A stretch of DNA of 64,000 bases, taken from positions 1-64,000 of the forward strand of contig CAYREY010000018.1 of NCBI GenBank assembly GCA_964423405.1, written 5' to 3'. Of the stretch, positions 20,201 through 28,100 are shown piece after piece (within the stretch, counting starts at the first letter, position 1; every line of letters begins with the position of its first letter). The stretch is from Bog-950 sp964423405 (GTDB lineage: Bacteria; Bacteroidota; Bacteroidia; Chitinophagales; LD1). The position numbers and the translations under genes were made by a program. The notes below the pieces were generated by a model, which made no database searches, was not told the origin of the DNA, and was given only the letters and a program-made list of their open reading frames with translations.

Positions 20201-20992
20201 TGCGTCCTTCTTCTTTTCGGATCTGGTAGTACTGCTACTTACAGATAAGCCATAACTAAGTGCAGAGAGGCCACCGCGAGAATTGTAGGACGCGCCTACA
20301 TTTAATCCCACAGATGTTGTTACTTTACTTGTTTCGGATTGTTCGGTTGATGACAGCGATAACCCTACATTAGGCATAACCCCAATACCATTTTGCGAAT
20401 CGAACTGAATACCCAACGACAGGTTAACCCCCAAGCCCGATGTATTTACATCCTTTTGGTTAGAACTACAGGCTACCGAGAATGAAAAAGAAGTGCCGGC
20501 TTTAAAACCTACGCCTTTATAGTTGTTATAGAATATACCGGCATTAGCTCCAAGGCTCATAGGCAACTCTACAAACGATACGCCTACACCTAAATCGAGA
20601 CCCACTGTAAAGTTGGTACGTATGTTATACTCTTTTTCTATAGGGTCGCCATTAAAATCATCGGGCAGGCCACGCATCTGCCGGTTTATTACACCGGGGT
20701 TAATGTTCCAGCCAAGGCCAACCCAACTGGCTTCCTGATCCATAGTAATACCAGAGTGATAGCTGATATTTACAGGATAGCCACCTACATCCAGCAACGG
20801 CATGTTGTAAGTAAAATCACCAGTAGATACTTCTACCATCTGAGTAGTATTTACCGGTTCAAAAGATTGCACCTCGGGCTGACTTGGCCCACCGGTTAAT
20901 GCCCATGCTGTGGAAGTAGTAGCTATGTCTGTTAAACTAAGCAACAACAGTAAGGCTGCAATTTTGCGGGTGTGTTTTCGTAATAGTTTCAT
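14279..20992 (-). CDS. 2237-aa secreted RHS-partner (SpvB/TcB-like position) shell protein
   Basis: Residues 1-32 form a signal peptide. The mature N-terminus carries PSQPEVQSFEPV, then TGDFTYNMPLLDVGGYPV and DQEASWVGLGWNINPGVI, a signature I know from large Bacteroidota proteins encoded beside RHS genes. Residues ~120-330 are Gly/Ser-rich alternating strands. Residues ~1650-1720 are Cys-dense (CDHCNRPSCDCMYN, SCCLDSCFYD). Residues ~1990-2178 resemble a jelly-roll carbohydrate-binding domain (YFVSAWAKE, GWQRIEGVIDVP, VNYDDIRIQPF). The C-terminus ends with YD-type sequence (MKTYVYDDRSMKLYAELDE, FYEYSDDGTLIRIKKETERG). It is separated by 69 bp from the LolA-like gene downstream and by 9 bp from the lipoprotein gene upstream. 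By gene order it may be the second half of an RHS cage, as TcB is to TcC in insecticidal complexes; that analogy is an inference. There is no T9SS tail. Confidence 0.85.
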   Translation of the reverse strand: MKLLRKHTRKIAALLLLLSLTDIATTSTAWALTGGPSQPEVQSFEPVNTTQMVEVSTGDFTYNMPLLDVGGYPVNISYHSGITMDQEASWVGLGWNINPGVINRQMRGLPDDFNGDPIEKEYNIRTNFTVGLDLGVGVSFVELPMSLGANAGIFYNNYKGVGFKAGTSFSFSVACSSNQKDVNTSGLGVNLSLGIQFDSQNGIGVMPNVGLSLSSTEQSETSKVTTSVGLNVGASYNSRGGLSALSYGLSVSSSTTRSEKKKDADTNKPEESDYQTVGSSSGSISRSSSISFASQAVTPTVNFPMQNFGFTAKIMLGGFTPIYGGEVNISGDITGYYSHQKLVKKQETLGAYGYMYMHEANTAPKALLDFNREKDQPFRKPSKKKNDEGAPVMALPSYQYDLLGVNGQGIGGQYRSMRSDIGFVYDHEVSSWSGSGNVAMDIAFGTYASIGLDLNANVSNTTTSYWKGGNELFDDLRFYGNDNTLFEPAAFINIGEKTINDQNYYNAIGDIDPIRVDIGGWPFQRTARKHFTKYRSGQNKGGAAFNTFKNPTRTKRNQVMSYVTAGEADIQLQSGTESITLDKKIKDYKENEYNVDLCGNALSYTTVDRIDQSNSRRSHLTEVTVLAADGKRYVYGIPAYNRKQRDVTFNVNHTLGNESTGMVSYNGGVDNTSNNKLGLDHFFSAETMPDFAHSYLLTAILSPDYVDLTGNGISDDDIGDGVQINYSRIYGTAEAKGTYKWRMPYAKNGSVANYQPGFHTDEKDDKGNYSYGEKEVWYMHSIVSKTMVALFHLSDREDGLGVNDENGGRNTNATLKKLDKIDLFSKSDLFASGANAVPIKTVHFEYSYRLCGHVENNSEHAVDVNGGDPTVTGLPNVNTNKGKLTLERMYFTYQRNTTGRLNPYVFHYDNDNPNYDFKKYDRWGNYKDNTLVSPPLAANEVDFPYTIQNTKTNDFAKAWSMSSVDLPTGGTINIDYEADDYAYVQDKRAQQMVQLEGVGNTDNYNNKTDVLYAGNLPNAFNQSDHNRYMFFTAQNPVLTKDDVYKQYIDGIEKEYVFYRCAVKMYSDHPDSKAEYVPGYAKIEDWGACPDHTHFWIKLKGEPVANSGSEIANPIFKSALQLMRMSLAKLAYPGSENDPTDFVSVIKSLVAPIFDLQNMFMGFTPSAMSKLWCRKVVLNRSWLRLNNPVYKKYGGGARVKSVTISDNWAGMVSNTEPSAVYGQVYDYTKPLYEGGPLISSGVAEWEPANGGDEICFRLPLQFKERTKLAPHNQFYIEKPIGETFFPAANVVYSQVKVQSYGSSNLPQNQGTGYTLHTYYTAKDFPLSTDYTPLDPHPDMTPSIFQIFSLPKIEHFTGSQGFQVEMNDMHGKPRSQEVYNNAGEVVSKTIYNYVVDNPTAPKLHLKNEVTVLMPDGTIQYDKPVGKSIELMTDFRHQATNQGSGGALITIDISSIVPPPIPLPIPTVFPTISYENTQFRSVSTTKIVRRFGILESTTAQQYGSTVTTRNMVYDSETGEVLLTRTKNEFEDDIYNYTVPAHLVYDGMGPAYKNVGAVFNNVWFNNGHINPPALESNFTEGDEVLAYRNINHTGEKLWVINPHHTDASQAVQNIFVDRNGNPYTETHPHIAKIIRSGRRNQATTPIASVVSMKTPIHFSNPADPTHSSFLDPVVADDIVNTSATEFKDNWKIRCDKVTTLECDHCNRPSCDCMYNLIKTIADNNWWDKRPEDSIFINSCCLDSCFYDNGTYSNANCYGCKRHFYSLKSSPLPGGYTMADGYEAMVGRCRLKVYFYTPPGSVYRFNQPVNKLTVPPPADITFNDTTCTNICNEYETTGKYPLRGQRMGAFSRSFYAELICDPVCKPVCVDLNDGQQINPYKFGLLGNWRPEKQWVYRDMRTPGNINTAGTTNIRTDGVFNDYKHFWVYDNSAGRFVRDPNLQSKYIDATTITKYNFKGAEIENRDAAGIYSAALFGYLETQAVAVAKNARYKNIAFDGFEDYVFKTDCNLPCRVDHFNFRENLDNGCLSHCAEIDETEAHTGNRSVRVLSTGAGLVSMVRDLKVDTDNPELSIDNTTGTYKLTQHGCLPKFSPDAGKYFVSAWAKEVPNCNTLQYTNAKIRITYTGSSQVDELTPTGNVIEGWQRIEGVIDVPASATQIKVELLAGTGVSVNYDDIRIQPFNSSMKTYVYDDRSMKLYAELDENNFATFYEYSDDGTLIRIKKETERGIMTIQESRSTLKKY

Positions 20993-21001
20993 AGCAAAAC
21001 T

Positions 21002-21604
21002 TTATATAGTTAATGCAGGTATATTATCAATATCGGTACGTTTAAACCTGAACTTTATCAGGCCCCGGTTTATAAAGCCGGCATTAAATTCTAATACATA
21101 ATCATTGCCTGGCTTAGCTTTATCTTCGAATGCGGCGGCTATATCCAGTTGCCTGGCCAACCCATATGTTTTACTAAGGCTATACAGCACACAGGCAGCA
21201 GTATCGGTGTTGGAAACCACTAACAGATCTTTTTGCCCGCCGAAGTTCAAATGTGCTTCAATGTCGTTTCCATCGTAACCATCGCGGTGTAATGCCGCGT
21301 ATATGTGCCCACCATGCTCATCGGCAATAGTTATTTTATAATAAGTTAGCCCCTTATATTGCGGGTACACGCGTTGCCACTCGGCATTATCTACTTCTGT
21401 TTTCTTTATTTCATTTAATGCCATTAGTTGGGGGGTAAGCAATTGCGCTTTAAATACCAAACCATCAATTTCTTTTTGCTGTACAAGCCCGTTATCGGGT
21501 TTATTAAGGTATTGCACGTACGCAGTTATACCCGCCGTTTTATGCCCACAACCGGCAAACAGCATACACAATAACACTATGGCCAGGTATAATTTACTTT
21601 GCAC
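21002..21604 (-). CDS. Lipoprotein of unknown function
   Basis: This 200-aa protein has a signal peptide and lipobox LFAGC (Cys near residue 19), so it should be anchored in the inner or outer membrane. The remaining sequence is predicted alpha/beta with no motif I recognise; it includes HGGHIYAALHRDGYDGND and CVLYSLSKTYG. Its start overlaps the 3' end of the chaperone-like gene by 11 bp and it is followed 9 bp later by the RHS-partner gene, so it is co-translated with the export-related members of the operon. It could be an accessory factor for assembly or surface anchoring of the large proteins, but nothing in its own sequence shows this. Confidence 0.75.
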   Translation of the reverse strand: MQSKLYLAIVLLCMLFAGCGHKTAGITAYVQYLNKPDNGLVQQKEIDGLVFKAQLLTPQLMALNEIKKTEVDNAEWQRVYPQYKGLTYYKITIADEHGGHIYAALHRDGYDGNDIEAHLNFGGQKDLLVVSNTDTAACVLYSLSKTYGLARQLDIAAAFEDKAKPGNDYVLEFNAGFINRGLIKFRFKRTDIDNIPALTI

Positions 21605-22127
21605 CGCCTTTGTATCTTTCGTTTATAAATGCAGTAACTTCCTTGCTGATATTGTCTGCTTCGCGGGCGTACATAATTACACCGCTGCCCTCGGCACCCA
21701 GTATGTAACGGTAGCCATGCTTATCGCCATACTCCTTTATATACTGGTTAAGTTGTTTGTTTATTTCGCCATCGTACTGGCGTTTAAGTGCCATATTATC
21801 TTCCTGATACTGGCGGGCTTTCTCTACATATATTTCGCGGTTGTACTGAAAATCTTCGGCTGCTGCGCTTGAAACTTTATTGCCACTCAGGCTACGGCTT
21901 TGCGCTTTAAGGTTAAGCTCCAGACTATCGGTTATTGCCTTACGGGCATTAACTACCTGATCCAGCTTTACTTTATACTCCTTAGTCATTTCAAAATCGT
22001 TAAACACAGTAGCCAGCTCTATGTAGGCTATTTTGGTTTTGGTTAACGATTGGTATGCCGAAAAGCCAGACAATACCAAAGCCAGTACGGCCAATACCCA
22101 TAATACAATTTTTGCAGGTGATTTCAT
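21594..22127 (-). CDS. Skp/OmpH-family periplasmic chaperone-like protein
   Basis: The protein is 177 aa with an uncleaved or cleavable N-terminal hydrophobic segment (residues ~7-28). Next come KIAYIELATVFNDFEMTKEY, the typical beginning of OmpH/Skp proteins, and a long coiled-coil region (residues ~50-145, rich in Gln, Glu, Lys). The final segment GYRYILGAEGSGVIMYA matches the Skp C-terminal strand (usually YxxILxxxxVLYA). Skp trimers hold unfolded outer-membrane and secreted proteins in a coiled-coil cavity. Here the gene is inside the RHS operon rather than next to bamA, so a dedicated chaperone for the giant RHS/PKD products is likely. The next gene starts 11 bp before its stop. Confidence 0.8.
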   Translation of the reverse strand: MKSPAKIVLWVLAVLALVLSGFSAYQSLTKTKIAYIELATVFNDFEMTKEYKVKLDQVVNARKAITDSLELNLKAQSRSLSGNKVSSAAAEDFQYNREIYVEKARQYQEDNMALKRQYDGEINKQLNQYIKEYGDKHGYRYILGAEGSGVIMYAREADNISKEVTAFINERYKGGAK

Positions 22128-22137
22128 TGCTTTATAT

Positions 22138-22899
22138 CTATTTAGATTTTACGGTAAATTTCATGGTCCACTTTTCGTTGCGGGTATTGTACACCTCCAG
22201 CACATACCCACCGGCACCTTTGCTGTTTTGTTGCATCCCTTTGGGCATATCGATAGATAAATAGTTAATGCCGGGTTTTGTTTTAAGAGGTGCTTTGGTT
22301 AAAGAGGCATTGGGCCTTTCGCCTTCGCGGTATACCACATAATTCAGCAGGGTATCGGTGGTTTCGTTATTATATCTGAAATTGATTTTATCGGCAAATA
22401 CATACGAGCCGTTGTTTACGCCCTTAGATAAATGAACGTATTGCGCAGTAACGTTCTTGCTATTCTGTTCGGTAGTGGTATTGTTTACGTTTTTCTTATA
22501 CCGAAACATCCATATCTCTGACAAGTAGGTAACACGACCACCGGCCACTGCCTGTATTTGCCATACATAGCGTTTATCATCGTCTAACGCGGGTGCACTA
22601 AGTGGGTAAGTGAATGATGGTTGCTTAAGGCCTTCTTCGAAAACCAAAGTAACATTACTGCCCATAGCATCCGTATAAGTTTGTCCATCTTTTAATTCTG
22701 TAATTTTTATACTGTACACAGTTTCGAAATCGCCAACCGGGCCCTGGTATGTCCAGAAAAAAAAAGGAGTAAACGTATATATCACCTGTGCATCGGTAGG
22801 GGTTACCAGGGTAACAGCCCCCAAAGGTGCAGAACTGTTTTGTGCAAAAGCAGCAACACTTAGCAGTAGCAGTAAAGGCAAATAAAAAATATGTTTCAT
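22138..22899 (-). CDS. Secreted fibronectin-III-like protein of unknown function
   Basis: This 253-aa protein has a clear signal peptide (residues 1-19, cleavage near AFAQ). Residues ~25-130 look like a beta-sandwich of the FN3 type: PLGAVTLVTPTDAQ, FFFWTYQGPVGD, YSIKITEL, then DDDKRYVWQIQAVAGG, where the W-Q-I-Q-A strand is characteristic of the Bacteroidota 'Y.W.v.A' domain. The C-terminal half has a second beta-rich part ending YVLEVYNTRNEKWTMKFTVK. There is no T9SS tail and no lipobox, so it is probably periplasmic. It lies 10 bp upstream of the Skp-like gene and 31 bp downstream of the T9SS protein gene in the same operon. Its function is not known to me. Confidence 0.7.
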   Translation of the reverse strand: MKHIFYLPLLLLLSVAAFAQNSSAPLGAVTLVTPTDAQVIYTFTPFFFWTYQGPVGDFETVYSIKITELKDGQTYTDAMGSNVTLVFEEGLKQPSFTYPLSAPALDDDKRYVWQIQAVAGGRVTYLSEIWMFRYKKNVNNTTTEQNSKNVTAQYVHLSKGVNNGSYVFADKINFRYNNETTDTLLNYVVYREGERPNASLTKAPLKTKPGINYLSIDMPKGMQQNSKGAGGYVLEVYNTRNEKWTMKFTVKSK

Positions 22900-22930
22900 A
22901 GGGTTTACTCTTTAGTTTGCTTAATTCTGT

Positions 22931-25192
22931 TTATTCACTCTTCACCATTCGGGTGGCCCATTTATTGTTACCGCTTTTTACTACTACCTGATACAATCCG
23001 TTGGTTAAACCGGCTGTGTTTAGCGAATACACATTGCGGCCCGCGTTGGCATACCGTTGTGTAACCATTACCTGCCTGCCGGTGTAATCGTATATGCTTA
23101 TTTCTATAGCTGCATCGTTGCCGGTTTCTATATTCAAATACATTTGGCTGCCCACCGGATTTGGATATACCCCTATGCTTTCTATTGTTGCGCCGGCTAT
23201 GCCGGTAAGTACTATTGTTTCACAATCGGTAGCTACACAATTGCCGGCATCGGTTACCGATACACATATGTTGTAGGTGCCCGATGCTGTCAGATTAAGT
23301 GTGGCTGTATCGCTAGTGCTGAACGGGGTGCCGTTGTTGCTCCACACATAGCTGTACGGACCAGTGCCGCTTAGCGCTACAGTAAACGTGTAATTGGCAC
23401 CCGCCGTAATTTGTGCTATTGCTGCACTACAGTTACCGGTAAAGGTGGTGGCGCTATCGGTGTTAGAGTAGGCACCCTCGCCACCGTTGGCTGTATAGGC
23501 TGCTACTTTATACCAGTATGTAGTGCCGGGGTTTAAGCCCTGGTCGCTATAGTTGTATACATTATGGCTGGTAGCGGTTATAAACTGCCAGTTGCTTACA
23601 CCATTGGGGCTGCGGTATAGGTTAAACCCATAGTGGTTACCCGGCACACCACCCCAGTTTACCTGTATACCGGTGGTACTTACGGCGGTAGCTACTAACT
23701 GCGCAGGTGCGGCAGGTGCATCTATACTATTAAGCGTATCGGTACATGGCAGGCCCCATTTTATTATAAAATTATCGGGGCTGGTACTGGTACCGTTGGC
23801 ATATACCGAATCGTTAGCTACTACTATTTTATTACCAAACATACCTCCGTAGTAACCATTGCCGTTGGCATCGGTGCGTATAAAATCAAACCCATCCTTA
23901 GTGGTATGGTTACCGTCAAATTTCCAGGCATCTACCACATCGCCGGTAGTAGTGCTTAAGCGCACACCTGCCAGGTTTAATGTGTTGGTAGCATTGTACA
24001 GTGTTATACTATCCCATTGTACTGTACCACGGTTCTGGTAGCCTAAGTAAACATAATCATCTGATGGGTAGCTAGCTAAATAGGTATAAGCAGGTGAAAC
24101 GGTTTGCTCCACTGGTTGTTTTTTCCAGATAATATTAAAGTTGGTATCTAGTTTGCAGGCACCAAAAGCCTGTAATGTACCGGAAGGAGTTTGGACCGTA
24201 TCGCCATTAAAGTAAGCCCCGTTAGCATCTGCCCCAGAGGTATACAAATACCCTTTGTGGTAATTCATTAAACCAACTGAACTATATTGATAAAGAATAC
24301 GTGATGCGGTTATACGGTAATTGCGGTTAACCCGCATTAAGAAAGATGACCCTGATGGATAGCCGGAGAAAACAGTATCAAGAAACTGAAACTGTGTTTC
24401 GGAACCTGAAACCACCCCGAAATACATATTATCGTTTTCATCTACTGTAAATTTAGTTGCTAGCCCTGCTCCATAATTATTTAATGTATCTATCAACTTA
24501 ACATCTACAATATCACCTTCGGCAGTAAATCGTGCAAAATATTTGGAATATGGTTTGAAAGTAAAATTGCCTATAGTATCGTAGTTAGCATTACTGTATA
24601 GTATTGATTGTAACTGCCCGTTGCTTAGCATTTCGAAAGAGTTAGAAATGCCGAATAGTGGGCGATATTTTACAACCCTGCTAAGATTTCCATCGGGCGT
24701 AAACTTTAAAAACATAAAATAAGCGTAATACAGTGCCGTATCTAGCCCCGGTGTTTTAATATACCCCGGCAAATTGCCCAGCGGCATTGTAACAAGCGCA
24801 TATATGTTACCTGCACTATCCGTTTCAATTGCGTTTGCCCTATCCTCTTGTGTACCACCGCCCACACGTGCCCACAGCAGGTCGCCACACGAGTTATACT
24901 TTGCTATAAAAAAATCGACATTGCCATAATTAGAATTAGGTGGGCTAAATGTAGTGCTGCCGAAAGCCGGGTTATACGATACCGCGCCGCAGGTTATTAT
25001 ATCGCCGTTTGGTTCTACTACCATATCCCACAACATATCGGGTGCCGGGTTACCCGATGTACTGCCGGGTATGCCACTGCCACCTGCACTGCGTATCCAT
25101 TGCTGGCCGGGTTGCTGGGCTTGTATAACCAGTGGCAATAGGCATACCAGCATACAAATTATGGTTGTTATATTATTTTGTTTTACTCGCAT
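22931..25192 (-). CDS. T9SS-sorted beta-propeller/FN3/PKD-like surface protein
   Basis: I place the start at ATG 25192 (MRVKQNNITTIICMLV), not at an upstream in-frame ATG at 25282. The shorter form (753 aa) begins with a proper signal peptide ending VIQAQ and overlaps the preceding gene by only 10 bp. Residues ~30-470 resemble a beta-propeller of SBBP type (FIAKYNSCGDLLWARVGGG, DSAGNIYALV, LKFTPDGNLSRVV). An FN3 domain follows (ATAVSTTGIQVNWGGVPGNH, GLNPGTTYWYKVAAY), then a PKD-like segment (YSYVWSNNGTPF). The C-terminal ~80 residues are a T9SS type-A sorting domain (IGVYPNPVGSQMYLN, IYDYTGRQV, GLTNGLYQVVV). T9SS exports such proteins across the outer membrane and anchors them at the surface. 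Confidence 0.9.
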   Translation of the reverse strand: MRVKQNNITTIICMLVCLLPLVIQAQQPGQQWIRSAGGSGIPGSTSGNPAPDMLWDMVVEPNGDIITCGAVSYNPAFGSTTFSPPNSNYGNVDFFIAKYNSCGDLLWARVGGGTQEDRANAIETDSAGNIYALVTMPLGNLPGYIKTPGLDTALYYAYFMFLKFTPDGNLSRVVKYRPLFGISNSFEMLSNGQLQSILYSNANYDTIGNFTFKPYSKYFARFTAEGDIVDVKLIDTLNNYGAGLATKFTVDENDNMYFGVVSGSETQFQFLDTVFSGYPSGSSFLMRVNRNYRITASRILYQYSSVGLMNYHKGYLYTSGADANGAYFNGDTVQTPSGTLQAFGACKLDTNFNIIWKKQPVEQTVSPAYTYLASYPSDDYVYLGYQNRGTVQWDSITLYNATNTLNLAGVRLSTTTGDVVDAWKFDGNHTTKDGFDFIRTDANGNGYYGGMFGNKIVVANDSVYANGTSTSPDNFIIKWGLPCTDTLNSIDAPAAPAQLVATAVSTTGIQVNWGGVPGNHYGFNLYRSPNGVSNWQFITATSHNVYNYSDQGLNPGTTYWYKVAAYTANGGEGAYSNTDSATTFTGNCSAAIAQITAGANYTFTVALSGTGPYSYVWSNNGTPFSTSDTATLNLTASGTYNICVSVTDAGNCVATDCETIVLTGIAGATIESIGVYPNPVGSQMYLNIETGNDAAIEISIYDYTGRQVMVTQRYANAGRNVYSLNTAGLTNGLYQVVVKSGNNKWATRMVKSE

Positions 25193-28100
25193 TGGCTGGG
25201 CACTGTTATGGTTATCGGTATGTGGCAATCGCCTATTACTATTATTACCTGATGGCTGGATTGATGGGGTGGTGTATCCCAAATTTCCATATGTATACTG
25301 TTTTGACCGGGCACTACGGTATGCCCCATTATTACCGGTGTGCCCGACCCGCTATCTACTACGTTTTCGTATGCACTAATGTGGGCTGTGTTACAATACA
25401 GTGAAAATGCCGAGTTGGTGGTACCTGTGTAATTAAAGCTCACCAAAAACTCAACTACATGCGCCATACTATCGGCCTCGTAATGGCATGCCGTACAGCT
25501 GGTATCTACCCCCCCAGGCACACACCAGGTGTCGGGGCAGGGCATAATATCCAGATAAATTTCGTCGGAGGTATCTACACAGCTATTGGTGGTATTACCA
25601 AACTGGTTGCGGATGATAAGCCGGTACGTACCCGACTGTTGCGGATTATAATTAACCTGTGTGCTGACTACTGTAGTTGTGTTGTTGTCAATTTTAATCC
25701 ACTGGTAAGTATATTGCTCGCCAATAGGTGCTACGGGGCCATACAGGGTATTATCCTGCCCCAGGCAGCGGGTGTAGCAACCGGCTATCAGCTGGTTAAA
25801 ATTAGCAGCCCAGTATATGGGAAAGGTATTTTGATTGCCCCGGCAGCCGTTACTATCTACCAACTGGAAAGCGTAAAAACCGGGGTCGTAAAACGTAATG
25901 GTATTACCATAAATACCGTTGTTCCACAACACAGTAGAGGGTGGAGTGGTTGATACGGTAAGTGTAATAGGCCCCTGGTTAGCACAAACAGTGTTTGGGC
26001 TAACAGTACTGCTCATGGTCATATTAACCGGGGCATACTGATGTACCTTAACTGGTGGTGTGGTAGCGCTGCAACCCGCCAGTGTAACCACGCCCCAATA
26101 GGTATCGCCGTTAATAAGGCTGGTCATTTCATCATCCAGCAGGTATGGTATACCGCTTTTGGTGTAAGGGCCTGTAATGGTAGTGTTGTGTTTATGTATC
26201 CACTGGTAGGTGTACTGGTGGCCTTTAAATATTGAAAGGTTCATTTTCTCATCTGGGCAATAAATGGTATCGCCCTGTATGGTAGCGTTTATAGTAGTAA
26301 AGTAGGCATTAACCGGGCCGGCCGCTTTTGCACAGTTGTACTTATCGGTAACGGTAACGTAGTAATTTCCACTACCGGTAACTGCCAGTGGGTTTGTGGT
26401 AGCACCATTACTCCACTGGTAGGTGTATGGAGCTGTACCATACGGCGACTGAGTAACTGAAACAGACAGGTCGACAGAAGTGCCATAACATTCATTTATA
26501 TCTGGTAGAGAAAATGATATACCAGCGGTTTTCATTTTATCATCGTAAACTACCTGATTGGCACTAACCTGCGAGTGGCAGCCATAGGCATCGGTAACAA
26601 TTAGAACAGTAGTAAAATCACATACATATTGATTCACAAGTCCATCAACAATATTACAATCGAACACTTTACCAGATGGTTGCAGTGATGAGGATGAGCC
26701 ATCGCCATACTGCCACAGGTAGCTGATAATATCACCGGTAGAAGATGATGCATTGAAAAGTACAGCACCGGTTTCGCAAACGCTATCTACACTTGTAAAA
26801 GCAGCCTGTGCCGGTGCCGGCACCGTTATATTTTGTGTAAGGGTGCAGGCAGGTAAAGTGGCATTATCTATAATAAGCGTAAGTGTATGTGCCCCTGCAG
26901 GTGTAATAGTTAATGGCGGTGTAGGCACCTGGCTGGTAGATGCTGCCGTGGAGCTACCATCTACATACCACGCCCACGACGTAATAGCGTTAGCAGACGG
27001 GTAGTAGGTAGAAATATCTACCGGTTGCGTAAGTATTTGACCCGATGAAGAGCAGGTATATTGTACTGTAAAATCGGGCACGTAGCCTACTGTAACCCAC
27101 ATATCATCCAGCACACCGCAGGTACCACCACCGCTGGCCGGTGCAGTGCCATAAGCTACAATGTGGTAGCTGCCGGCCTTAAGGTATGTATGTGTGGCGG
27201 GCAGGGTGGTTGCCGTTGTGTTACCCAGCGGATCGTAAAATACCACACTTGTAAAGGTGGCGTTGGTAGAGGTAACGTTTACAGTAACTACCCCACAGTT
27301 AGATGATGTAAGCGATAACTGCACCGAGCCTTGTGCATCGCACGATGTTTCGGGGCATGCATCATCTACCACAATTATGTTGGTGTACGCCTCGCAGCCT
27401 GCCGAGTTAACTACCCTTACCCTGTAGCTACCTGTAGCAGTAACCGTAAATGTACTGGTGCTGCCGGGGCCGGCCACCGATGTGGTGCCGTTAAAAAGTT
27501 CGTAGGTAAAGCTGGTGCCGCTCATATTTTGCAGCGTAACGGTCAGCACATCGCTCCAGCTTTGGGTTTCGCCACAGTGATTTACGCTGCCATCGGGCGA
27601 TAGTATGGCTGCAGGGCCGGGTAATACATCTACCGTTATGGCAGCTGTTGCAGGATTAGTGCAGCCGTTAGGTTTTTCGATAATAACAGTTGCGGCATAC
27701 GTACCGGCAGCAGTATATGCATGTGTAGGTGTGGCACTGCTGTTGGTAGTGGTGGTACCATCGCCAAAATTCCAGTGGTAAATGGCCGATGGTGTGCTAA
27801 GGCTGGTTGGTGTGGCCGTAAATGTTACCGTTTTACCAGTACAAAACGGACTGGTAGCGGCTGTAAGCCCGGCCACCGGTGTAGGGCTAAGGGTAACGTT
27901 ATAGGTGCGGGTAATAACCGTACCACATTTGGTAATGTTAAGGTTTACCTGTGCAGTGGCAGTAACACTAGCGGCGTATTGGTTCCATTGCAGTTGCACT
28001 GTGTTTGTATGCTGCCCGCTTACAATGCTACCTGCTTCTGCAGGTTCTACACTCCACTGATATTCTTCGGCACCGGCAACAGCAATCTGATAGGTCAGTT

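Noticed and set aside
14279..20992. Naming the gene tcB/spvB
   Set aside because: The position next to an RHS gene is suggestive but no SpvB-specific motif could be recognised with confidence.
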